Shown here one piece after another: positions 7,112 to 13,508 of a DNA stretch of 13,508 nt. Each line of letters opens with the position of its first letter. The stretch's first letter is position 1. The translations under genes and the position numbers were made by a program. The stretch spans positions 1 through 13,508 of the forward strand of contig DASSBJ010000055.1 of assembly GCA_035698885.1 (NCBI GenBank), in the 5' to 3' direction. The stretch comes from VRUE01 sp035698885 (GTDB taxonomy: Bacteria; Actinomycetota; Thermoleophilia; Solirubrobacterales; 70-9). Below the pieces are notes generated by a model. It searched no databases, was not told the origin of the DNA, and saw only the letters and a program-made list of their open reading frames with translations.

Positions 7112-7127
7112 GCCGGTTCAAACCGAC
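7112..7127. promoter_or_regulatory. 7-2-7 inverted repeat between kinase and htpX
   Basis: GCCGGTT-CA-AACCGAC is an inverted repeat of two 7-bp half-sites separated by 2 bp, with 6 of 7 positions matching and a perfect 12-bp core (CGGTTCAAACCG). NarL-type regulators classically bind paired heptamers in a 7-2-7 layout, and a NarL-family regulator is encoded next door. The site lies in the only gap between the divergent kinase and htpX genes, 16 nt before the htpX ATG. A short palindrome in GC-rich DNA can arise by chance, so this is a candidate only. Confidence 0.4.
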
Positions 7128-7143
7128 GACAGGAGCGAATGCG

Positions 7144-8007
7144 ATGACGACGACCAAGCAGTCCACCTTCGGCGCCACCCTGAGGACGACGATCCTGCTG
7201 GCGTCCCTCTCCGGCCTGCTGGTCGTGATCGGCGCCCTGATCGGCGGTCCCTCGACCGCCGCCGTCTTCCTCGGCATCGCCCTTTTGATCAACCTCGGCT
7301 CCTACTTCTTCAGCGACAAGATGGCGCTGGCGATGAGCCGCGCCAAGCCGATCGAGGAGTCGGAAGCGCCGCGGCTCTACCAGATCGTGCGCGAACTGTC
7401 GACCCGCGCGGACCTGCCGATGCCGCGCCTCTACATGATCCCGCAGGAACAGCCGAACGCCTTCGCCACCGGCCGCAATCCCAAGCACGCCGCGGTCGCC
7501 GTCACCCAGGGGATCACCAAGCTGCTCTCCGAGGACGAGCTGCGCGGCGTGCTCGCGCACGAGCTCGCCCACGTCCAGCACCGCGACATCCTGATCCAGT
7601 CGGTCGCCTCGGCGATCGGCGCCGCGATCACCTACCTCGCCTACATGCTGATGTGGTTCGGCGGCGACGACAACAACTCGCCGGTCGGCCTCGTCGCCTC
7701 GCTGGCGCTGGTCCTGCTGGCGCCGCTCGCGGCGACGATCATCCAGCTCTCGATCTCGCGCCAGCGCGAGTACGCCGCCGACGCCGGCGGCGCCCAGATC
7801 TGCGGCAACCCCGAGTCGCTGGCCAGCGCCCTGCTGCGCCTCGAGCAGGGGGCGGAGGCGATGCCGATGCAGGTCAACCAGGCGGCAGAGCCGCTCTACA
7901 TCGTGCGCCCCTTCAAGGGCAAGGGAATCGCCGGCCTCTTCTCGACCCACCCGCCGATCGAAGAGCGAGTCAAGCGCCTGCGCCAGATGCGCCCCAGCCT
8001 CGGCTAG
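7144..8007 (+). CDS. htpX: HtpX-family membrane zinc metalloprotease
   Basis: A 287-aa M48B protease that degrades damaged or misfolded membrane proteins. Two hydrophobic segments (about 14-34 and 37-56) precede the cytosolic domain, and two more (about 152-173 and 182-202) follow the active site, the standard HtpX topology. The zinc site is HELAH (139-143) with the distal ligand Glu209 in SRQREYAADAGGA. The C-terminal STHPPIEERVKRLRQM matches the conserved FSTHPPxxERxxRL ending. AGGAG sits 8 nt upstream of the ATG. It is divergent from the two-component pair. In E. coli htpX belongs to the CpxRA envelope-stress regulon, so control by the neighbouring kinase/regulator is an attractive inference but is not shown. 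GC-rich hairpins follow the stop. Confidence 0.96.
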   Translation: MTTTKQSTFGATLRTTILLASLSGLLVVIGALIGGPSTAAVFLGIALLINLGSYFFSDKMALAMSRAKPIEESEAPRLYQIVRELSTRADLPMPRLYMIPQEQPNAFATGRNPKHAAVAVTQGITKLLSEDELRGVLAHELAHVQHRDILIQSVASAIGAAITYLAYMLMWFGGDDNNSPVGLVASLALVLLAPLAATIIQLSISRQREYAADAGGAQICGNPESLASALLRLEQGAEAMPMQVNQAAEPLYIVRPFKGKGIAGLFSTHPPIEERVKRLRQMRPSLG

Positions 8008-8025
8008 CAATCGTCAAAGACAGGC

Positions 8026-8042
8026 GGCCGGCCCCGCCGGCC
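8026..8042 (+). terminator. GC-rich hairpin after htpX
   Basis: A perfect 7-bp stem (GGCCGGC / GCCGGCC) with a CCC loop begins 18 nt after the htpX stop. No T-tract follows, so it is not a classical intrinsic terminator; GC-rich hairpins without a U-run are common 3' ends in actinobacteria. It could equally be an mRNA-stabilising structure. Confidence 0.4.
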
Positions 8043-8093
8043 TCGTAGCTCTACTCGGACGTTCCCAGACGCGAACGCCCGCCTATCAGGGAA

Positions 8094-8119
8094 CCCCCTG
8101 AGTTTCGCAACTCGCGGGG
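8094..8119. terminator. Strong hairpin with TCGC loop, possible second terminator
   Basis: CCCCCTGAGTT pairs with AACTCGCGGGG around a TCGC loop: an 11-position stem with one mismatch and one G-U pair. No T-run follows on either strand. It lies between htpX and the promoter of the large operon and could isolate the two; it might also be a protein-binding or RNA-processing site. Confidence 0.35.
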
Positions 8120-8166
8120 CCCCTAAAAGTACCTGCAAATTGACCTCTTTTCGAGGATTACATGTG

Positions 8167-8201
8167 CGTACCTTGACAACCCGGTACGTCTGTGTTTACC
8201 T
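8167..8201 (+). promoter_or_regulatory. Candidate promoter with inverted repeat flanking the -35 box
   Basis: TTGACA (8173-8178) matches the -35 consensus exactly and is followed at 17-bp spacing by a weak -10, TTACCT (8196-8201). The -35 box lies between CGTACC (8167-8172) and GGTACG (8183-8188), a perfect 6-bp inverted repeat with a 10-bp spacer. A repressor binding there would cover the -35 region. The predicted transcript would have a leader of about 130 nt before the 8338 gene. The weak -10 keeps confidence moderate. Confidence 0.4.
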
Positions 8202-8337
8202 CGCACCCTGTCTTCTTCTGGGAACGAAGACGGTATAGCCAACCAAGTACCCGAAGCAGGGAAACAGGGACAAGCAGAGCTCCAAGGGGTCGCCGAGGCG
8301 GCCGGCAGAGGGGCCCGAGGGACAAGGAGAGAGCTAC

Positions 8338-11300
8338 GTGAGAAGCCACGCGAAGGCAGCGACCGCGGGATCGACCAAGCGCCAGGCAGGCCGCCTCGGC
8401 CGCATCTTCCGTGGAGCCCTCGGCACCCGTGCGTCCTCGCCCGGCGACCCCGGGAGTGGTGCGTCCGCAACCAGGCGCCTCGTGATCCCCACCGCCGTCC
8501 TCGCGGCGATCGTCGCCGGACTTGTGCTGCTCGCCGGCCTCGCCGCCGCGGCGACCAGCGCGATCACCGAACCGGCCACCAACATCGGCGGCACCCACGC
8601 GACAATCAACGGCGTCGTCAACCCCGAAGGCGTCGAACCCGAAGAATGCTTCTTCGAATGGGGCGAAGGCTTCTCCGGCGCTTACACCGAAACGACCCCC
8701 TGCGCGGAGACCCCGGCCGAAATCGGCTCCGGCACCAGCCCCGTCTCCGTGCATGCCGACATCACCGGCCTCGCCCCGCAGGGCACCTACTACCACTTCC
8801 GCCTCGCCGTCGTCAACAGCCCGAGCGAAACGCTCTATGGCACCAGCAAGTACTTCAGCACCCTCTACACCGTCGTCACCGAACCGGCGACCGACATCGG
8901 CGGCACCCACGCGACGCTCAACGGCGCCGTCAACCCCGAAGGCGTCGAACCCGAAGAATGCTTCTTCGAATGGGGCGAAACGAGCCCCTACGCCGAAACG
9001 ACCCCCTGCGCCGAGACCCCGGCTGAAATCGGCTCCGGCGCCAGCCCCGTCGCCGTGCACGCCGACATCACCGGCCTCACCCCGCAGCACACCCGCTACA
9101 ACTACCGCCTCGTCGTCGTCTTCAGCCCAAGCGAAACCCTCCAGGGCTTCAACAGGGAATTCAATACGCCCAACACGGTGATCACCGAAGCGGCCACGGG
9201 GGTCACGCCGACCGAAGCGACCCTCAACGGCTCGGTCAACCCCGACGGCGCGACGATCACCGAATGCGTGTTCGAATGGGGCCCGCCGAAGAGCTCGACC
9301 GAATCGATCCAGCCGTACCCCGAAACCGTGCCCTGCGTGCCCGGTCCCGGCTCGATCACCGGCACCAGCCCGGTTGCCGTGCACGCCGACATCACCGGCC
9401 TGCACACGGGCACGACCTATCACTACCGGCTCAAGGCGACCTACTCGGGGTTCGGCACCTTCGCCGGCGCCGACACGACGGTGCTCACGACCGGCCCGGC
9501 GATCGAAGCGAGCTGGGCCGAAGACGTCGTGCTCGGCGAAGCGACCCTGAAGGCGAAGATAAACCCCGAGGGCTCCGCCACCACCTACCGCTTCGAATGG
9601 GGGACCGACGCCTCCTACGGCAGCGAAAGCGCCGAAAGCTCCGCCGGCTCGGGCGGCGCCAGAGAAGTCAGTGCCTTCATCGCCGGTTTGCAACCCGGCA
9701 CGACCTACCACTGGCGAGCCGTCGCCGAAAACGCGAATGGTGTGAACGACGGGCCCGACCACGTCTTCGTCACCTACGCGCCCACCGTCCAGAACGCCGC
9801 CTGCCCCAACCAGGTCTTCCGCACCGGCCCGGCGGCGAAGCTGCCCGACTGCCGCGGCTACGAGATGGTCAGCCCGGTGGAGAAATTGGGCGCCGACGCC
9901 TACCTGTTTGGGCGTGAGCTCACCCAGAGCTCGGTTTCGGGGAACAAGCTCACCTACACGGCCTACCGCGCCTTCGGCGACGCCGAAAGCGCCCCCTACG
10001 GCATCCAGTACCTTGCCAGCCGCGGCCCGGGAGGCTGGAGCACCGACGGCATCTCGCCGAGGAAAGACGGCTCGTTCAACGGTATCCCCGTTCCGGCTAC
10101 GGAATTCGACTACTTCTCCCCGGATCTCTCGACCGCCTGGCTGCGCAACGAATCACTCGAGCCGCTCGTGCAGAGTGCGCCCGCCGGACAGCGGAACATC
10201 TATCGCCGCGACAACCTGGACGGCAGCTACACGCCGGTGGTCACATCCGAACCGCCGACGTGGGAACCAGGGGTCGACAGCATCTTCTACGCCTTGTTTG
10301 AGGGCGCCTCGGTCGACGGCGGCCACGCCGCCTTCACCGCCAGCGACAAGCTGACTCCGGATGCGCCCAATATCAACTATCACAACGACGAAGTCGCCTA
10401 CGAGTGGGTCGAAGGCCAAATCCGTCTCGTTGCGATCCTGCCCAACGGAGAAGCCTTCAGCGGCGCGTCGTCCATAGGAACCCCCGCCGCCGGCAGCAAT
10501 TTCAATGGCCTCCCCGGTATCAGTGGGCCCAACGCGATCTCGGCCGACGGCTCGAGGATATTCTGGACCGCGGCCTTCGGGCCTGGTCGAGTCTTCGTCC
10601 GCATCGACGGGGAAAGGACCGAGGCGGTTTCCGAATCGGTCTCGACCCAACCGGCGCGGTTCTGGGCCGCCAGCGCCGACGGCTCCAAGGCGATGTTCTC
10701 GATCAACAAGACCGGCTTTGGCCCCAACGCCGTCAGCGACCTCTACGAGTTCGACGTCGACGCCGAAGCACCAAGCCTGATCGCGCATCAGGTGAGCGGC
10801 GTTCTCGGCACCAGCGAAGACGCTTCGTATGTCTACTTTGCCTCGCGGGAAGCGCTCGACGCCGGCGCGACCGAGGGCGAACCGAACCTCTACCTCTTCC
10901 ACGGGGGCGACTACACCTTCATCGCGACGCTCCCAGACAACGAAGAGGTGGATTCCGAACCCGACGTATTTCACACGAGTGTTCCCCATCCGCTCGCGGC
11001 GAGTCCGACGCGGCACATCGCCCGCGTGGCCCCCGACGGGGAACACGCCGTGTTCGTTTCGCAGGGAAGCCTGACCAACTACGACAATACCGTCGCCTCC
11101 AGCGGTAAAGCCGCCGCTGAGGTCTATCTCTACGACGCCGGAACGGGCCAGCTGAGTTGCCCGTCGTGCAATCCCTCGGGGGGGCGGCCGCTCGCAGGGG
11201 GCGCCCGCGAAGAAGGCGCCTCCGAAACCTACCTCGCGGCGGCGAGCATCAAGCCCTGGAAGAGTTCCGCTTACGAAGGACGCAATCTCTCGCCCGACGG

Positions 11301-11925
11301 ACGGCGCCTCATCTTCGAAGCCTACGACGCGCTGGTTCCTCGTGACACCAACGGCAAGCAGGACGTCTACGAGTGGGAGGCGCCGGGCAAGGGCGACTGC
11401 ACCGAAGCCAGCGCCTCCTTCAGCCACCTGAACGGAGGCTGCGTCAGCCTGGTCTCTACCGGCGCCAGTCCGCAGAACTCCGAATTCATCGACGCCACGC
11501 CGAGCGGGAACGACGCCTTCTTCCGCACCGAAACCAGCCTCGACCCCCGCGACCCCGGCCTGCTCGACATCTATGACGCCAGGGTCGGCGGTGGCTTCCC
11601 ATACACCCCGCCGGCGGAAGGCTGCTCGGGCGACGGCTGCCAGACCGCGCCCGAACCGCCCCATGACCCGACCCCGGCGAGCGCCAGCTTCCACGGCGCC
11701 GGCAACCCGACTGCGGCGAGGGCCAACGGCTGCCGCGCCCAGGCCCGCCGGGCGCTGAAGCTGAGTCACAGGGCCAAGCGCCTGCGCAGGGCGGCGAAGC
11801 GCTCTCACTCGGCGAAGCAGGGGAGGCGCATGCGCCGCCACTCGGCCCACCTCGCTCATAGGGCGAAGGCTTTCAGCAAGCGGGCTACGCGCTGTAGGCG
11901 CGCCAAGCGGAGGGCGCAGCGATGA
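8338..11925 (+). CDS. Large surface-anchored or secreted protein: FN3-like repeats, PD40 beta-propeller, basic tail
   Basis: This 1195-aa protein of unknown function has an unusually long, basic N-terminus of 47 residues before a hydrophobic segment (48-72), giving a signal anchor or signal peptide. Residues about 75-480 form four FN3-like repeats; the first three have a Cys pair each (ECFFEWG ... TPCAET) that could form disulfides. A linker, CPNQVFRTG ... LPDCRGYEMVSP (about 487-520), follows. It leads to a WD40-like/PD40 propeller with at least eight SxDGxxxxF-type motifs near residues 590, 655, 732, 776, 826, 896, 983 and 1052. The C-terminal 64 residues (1132-1195) hold 20 Arg, 7 Lys and 5 His with no acidic residue, bounded by Cys1132 and Cys1186. 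The start is GTG with AAGGAG 8 nt upstream. The stop overlaps the next start (ATGA). A structural or binding role at the cell surface is inferred from the architecture. Confidence 0.93.
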   Translation: MRSHAKAATAGSTKRQAGRLGRIFRGALGTRASSPGDPGSGASATRRLVIPTAVLAAIVAGLVLLAGLAAAATSAITEPATNIGGTHATINGVVNPEGVEPEECFFEWGEGFSGAYTETTPCAETPAEIGSGTSPVSVHADITGLAPQGTYYHFRLAVVNSPSETLYGTSKYFSTLYTVVTEPATDIGGTHATLNGAVNPEGVEPEECFFEWGETSPYAETTPCAETPAEIGSGASPVAVHADITGLTPQHTRYNYRLVVVFSPSETLQGFNREFNTPNTVITEAATGVTPTEATLNGSVNPDGATITECVFEWGPPKSSTESIQPYPETVPCVPGPGSITGTSPVAVHADITGLHTGTTYHYRLKATYSGFGTFAGADTTVLTTGPAIEASWAEDVVLGEATLKAKINPEGSATTYRFEWGTDASYGSESAESSAGSGGAREVSAFIAGLQPGTTYHWRAVAENANGVNDGPDHVFVTYAPTVQNAACPNQVFRTGPAAKLPDCRGYEMVSPVEKLGADAYLFGRELTQSSVSGNKLTYTAYRAFGDAESAPYGIQYLASRGPGGWSTDGISPRKDGSFNGIPVPATEFDYFSPDLSTAWLRNESLEPLVQSAPAGQRNIYRRDNLDGSYTPVVTSEPPTWEPGVDSIFYALFEGASVDGGHAAFTASDKLTPDAPNINYHNDEVAYEWVEGQIRLVAILPNGEAFSGASSIGTPAAGSNFNGLPGISGPNAISADGSRIFWTAAFGPGRVFVRIDGERTEAVSESVSTQPARFWAASADGSKAMFSINKTGFGPNAVSDLYEFDVDAEAPSLIAHQVSGVLGTSEDASYVYFASREALDAGATEGEPNLYLFHGGDYTFIATLPDNEEVDSEPDVFHTSVPHPLAASPTRHIARVAPDGEHAVFVSQGSLTNYDNTVASSGKAAAEVYLYDAGTGQLSCPSCNPSGGRPLAGGAREEGASETYLAAASIKPWKSSAYEGRNLSPDGRRLIFEAYDALVPRDTNGKQDVYEWEAPGKGDCTEASASFSHLNGGCVSLVSTGASPQNSEFIDATPSGNDAFFRTETSLDPRDPGLLDIYDARVGGGFPYTPPAEGCSGDGCQTAPEPPHDPTPASASFHGAGNPTAARANGCRAQARRALKLSHRAKRLRRAAKRSHSAKQGRRMRRHSAHLAHRAKAFSKRATRCRRAKRRAQR
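8560..9780 (+). repeat. Four in-frame tandem repeats of ~104 codons (FN3-like domains)
   Basis: Units begin near 8560, 8872, 9178 and 9496. The shared pattern is TEPATxIGGTHATLNGxVNPEG, then ECxFEWG, then SPVxVHADITGL and a YHYRL strand. Units 1 and 2 are offset by exactly 312 nt and share a 52-nt stretch that is identical base for base (8616-8667 and 8928-8979). Unit 3 is diverged, and unit 4 is more so, with no Cys pair. The gradient suggests recent duplication or gene conversion between the first two units. Confidence 0.85.
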
Positions 11926-13508
11926 AGCCCTCTGCCGCCGCACAGCAGACCGCGATCCCGCCCGCGAACAAGGAGACCGAGAAGATGAAGCCAAACGCAA
12001 CCCCATCCCGCCCGCGCAAGGCGTCCTTCGCGGTGCTCGCGACCGCGATCGCGCTCCTCGCCGGCGCGCTAGGCGCCGCCCCGGCGCAGGCCGAATTCGG
12101 GCTCAACAGCTTCGATTTCTCCTTCACCGAACCTGACGCGACCTTCGGCACGCAGCTCTCAGCGGCGACGCAGGCGGGCTCGCATCCCTTCGCCCAGACG
12201 ACGAGCTTCCGCATGAACAGCCACGCCGAAGGGGGGCGGGAATTCCCCGACGAGGAAGCAAAAGAAGTGCTCTTCGATCTGCCCCCGGGTTTCGTCGGCA
12301 AGCCCAACGTCGTGCCGCACTGCTCGACCGCTGAGTTCCTCGAAATCAGATTGTTTGAAAATGGCTGCCCGACCAAGACGGCTATCGGCTTCGTCGTCTA
12401 TAGCGCGGCCAACGGCGGCTATGTCTACAACGCCACCGCTCCCGTGTACAGCCTGCCGCCGGCGCCAGGGGTGCCGGCGAGGTTCGGCTTCACCGCGATC
12501 ACGGTGCCGATCGTGGTCGACGTCGGGGTCAAGCAGGAACCGCCATACAATCTGGTGGCGGCGAGCCGCAGCATCCCCCAGGCCCTGGCCTTCTTCGGCG
12601 CGCAGCTGACGCTGTGGGGAAACCCCTCCGATCACGCCCACGACGAATTCCGCGGCAGTTGCATCTTCCCCTACTCGATCTCCGAAGGCAGCGAACCGCC
12701 GGTCTTCTTCTCGACCGGCAGCTGCCCGGTGGAAATCCCCGAAGAACCGTTCCTGACGATGCCGGCGCGCTGCGACGGGCCGCTGCAGGCCACCGCGACG
12801 GCCGAATCGTGGCAGGAGCCGGGCAAACCGGTAAGCGCCACGACCTCCACCCACGACTTCGCCGAACCGCCGAACCCGCAGGGGCTGACCGGGTGCGGCA
12901 AGTTGAACTTCACGCCGAGGGTCGAATCCGAATCGACCACCAAAAGCGCGCAAACTGGCTCGGGGCTCGACTTCCACGTCGGCTTCGACGACCCGGGCCT
13001 GACCAGCAGCTCGGGCCTCGCCGAATCACAGATCAAGAAGGCCGAAATCACGCTGCCCGAGGGGATGACGGTCAACCCCTCGATAGGCGAAGGCCTGGGT
13101 GTCTGCACTCCGGCGCAGATCGCCCGCGAGACGATTCACTCCGAACCGGGCGAAGGCTGCCCGCAGTCCTCGAAGATCGGCACCGTGCACCTGCAGACGC
13201 CGCTGATCGAAGAAGGGATCGACGGCTCGGTCTTCCTCGCCCAGCAGGACGACCCGGGCACGACTGAACACGGCGCCGAGAATCCGTTCGACTCGCTGAT
13301 CGCCTTCTACATCGTGCTCAGGAACACCAACCTCGGCGTGTTGGTCAAACTGCCAGCCAAGGTCGAGCCCGATCCGAGGACCGGGCAGCTGGTGACGACG
13401 CTCGAAAACGTCCCTCAGCAGCCATTCAGCAGCTTCGACTTTCACTTCAAGGAAGGCCAGCGGGCGCCGCTGATCACCCCGGCGACCTGCGGCGAATACA
13501 CGACCAAG
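11922..13508 (+). CDS. Large secreted protein with duplicated Cys module (3' end outside window)
   Basis: An open frame of 529 codons runs without a stop to the window edge. The product is exported: a hydrophobic core (about 35-53) ends in APAQA before Glu58. The mature part holds two copies of a module. Copy one, about residue 116, reads LFDLPPGFVGKP, then a CS motif, then GCPTKTAIGFV. Copy two, about residue 374, reads AEITLPEGMTVNP, then VCTPAQ, then EGCPQSSKIGTVHL. I do not recognise a named family; I recall similar large secreted proteins in Solirobacterales but cannot verify it. Two starts are plausible. The ATG at 11922 overlaps the previous stop (ATGA) with GGAGGG 7 nt upstream; the ATG at 11985 has AAGGAG 9 nt upstream and gives a more normal signal peptide of 36 residues. 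The first is listed because of the coupling. It likely acts with the upstream surface protein. Confidence 0.85.
   Translation, partial: MKPSAAAQQTAIPPANKETEKMKPNATPSRPRKASFAVLATAIALLAGALGAAPAQAEFGLNSFDFSFTEPDATFGTQLSAATQAGSHPFAQTTSFRMNSHAEGGREFPDEEAKEVLFDLPPGFVGKPNVVPHCSTAEFLEIRLFENGCPTKTAIGFVVYSAANGGYVYNATAPVYSLPPAPGVPARFGFTAITVPIVVDVGVKQEPPYNLVAASRSIPQALAFFGAQLTLWGNPSDHAHDEFRGSCIFPYSISEGSEPPVFFSTGSCPVEIPEEPFLTMPARCDGPLQATATAESWQEPGKPVSATTSTHDFAEPPNPQGLTGCGKLNFTPRVESESTTKSAQTGSGLDFHVGFDDPGLTSSSGLAESQIKKAEITLPEGMTVNPSIGEGLGVCTPAQIARETIHSEPGEGCPQSSKIGTVHLQTPLIEEGIDGSVFLAQQDDPGTTEHGAENPFDSLIAFYIVLRNTNLGVLVKLPAKVEPDPRTGQLVTTLENVPQQPFSSFDFHFKEGQRAPLITPATCGEYTTK

Larger units (their letters stand above)
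8043..8337. other. Non-coding interval: leader region of the surface-protein operon
   Basis: With the htpX terminator this makes a 330-bp stretch without a gene. I see no convincing reading frame, tRNA or known riboswitch in it. It contains a second strong hairpin (8094-8119), a candidate promoter with an inverted repeat around its -35 box (8167-8201), an untranslated purine-rich leader of roughly 130 nt and the Shine-Dalgarno AAGGAG (8324-8329), 8 nt before the GTG start at 8338. Minus-strand frames crossing it are Gly-rich shadows of the downstream gene. Confidence 0.6.

Noticed and set aside
8026..8119. The two hairpins after htpX considered as a riboswitch or small RNA
   Set aside because: I see no conserved riboswitch core or promoter for a small RNA; simple terminator or spacer hairpins explain them.
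8158..9762. Minus-strand open frame of 534 codons opposite the FN3-like repeats
   Set aside because: Its translation is a low-complexity Gly/Ala/Arg/Val-rich sequence whose repeats mirror the plus-strand repeats. The plus-strand frame has recognisable domains, a Shine-Dalgarno sequence and continuous coding signal. It is a shadow caused by GC-rich codon bias.
8560..9780. Direct repeats considered as a CRISPR array or DNA-level repeat element
   Set aside because: The period is about 312 nt, in frame with one long coding sequence, and similarity decays unit by unit as expected for duplicated protein domains.
10153..12006. Minus-strand open frame of 617 codons opposite the propeller and tail
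   Set aside because: No recognisable domain; composition is that of an antisense frame of GC-rich coding DNA, and the plus strand holds PD40 motifs throughout.

Overview
The window looks like chromosome from a GC-rich actinobacterium, most likely of the Thermoleophilia/Solirobacterales type. This rests on the strong G/C third-position bias, a SufU-type SUF iron-sulfur system with an embedded Rieske ferredoxin, and a pair of large secreted proteins. The first of these carries an LPDCRGYEMVSP-like signature that I associate from memory with Solirobacterales surface proteins. The lineage is inference, not something I could search.

Left part (1-7078, mostly minus strand). A SUF Fe-S assembly locus is split into two transcription units. 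The upstream unit is an IscR/SufR-like Rrf2 regulator, then sufC, sufS and sufU (5569 down to 2592). The downstream unit is a Rieske ferredoxin then sufB (1666 down to and off the left edge). A plus-strand gene for a secreted alpha/beta-hydrolase sits between them. Both units are preceded by near-identical 23-bp imperfect palindromes (1713-1735 and 5576-5598) with the half-site geometry of E. coli IscR type-1 sites. A simple reading is that one Fe-S-sensing Rrf2 protein controls its own unit and the detached Rieske-sufB unit. No sufD is visible; it could lie beyond the left edge. Right of the regulator is a two-component pair on the minus strand (a NarL-type response regulator and a HisKA_3 histidine kinase), overlapping by ATGA.

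Middle (7079-8337). The kinase gene is divergent from an HtpX-type membrane zinc protease. The short gap between them holds a 7-2-7 inverted repeat of the kind NarL-family regulators bind. After htpX comes about 330 bp without a gene. It holds two GC-rich hairpins, a candidate promoter whose -35 box lies inside an inverted repeat, and a strong Shine-Dalgarno sequence.

Right part (8338-13508, plus strand). Two translationally coupled genes encode large exported proteins. The first (1195 aa) has an N-terminal membrane/signal segment, four ~104-residue FN3-like repeats, a WD40-like/PD40 beta-propeller region and a 64-residue tail that is half basic with no acidic residue. The second runs off the right edge and has a signal peptide and an internally duplicated Cys-containing module. 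Both genes use GAA for glutamate, whereas the sufU gene uses almost only GAG, while their Lys codons stay mostly AAG. The surface-protein pair is the least understood part of the window; the paired Rrf2 operators are the best-supported regulatory observation.
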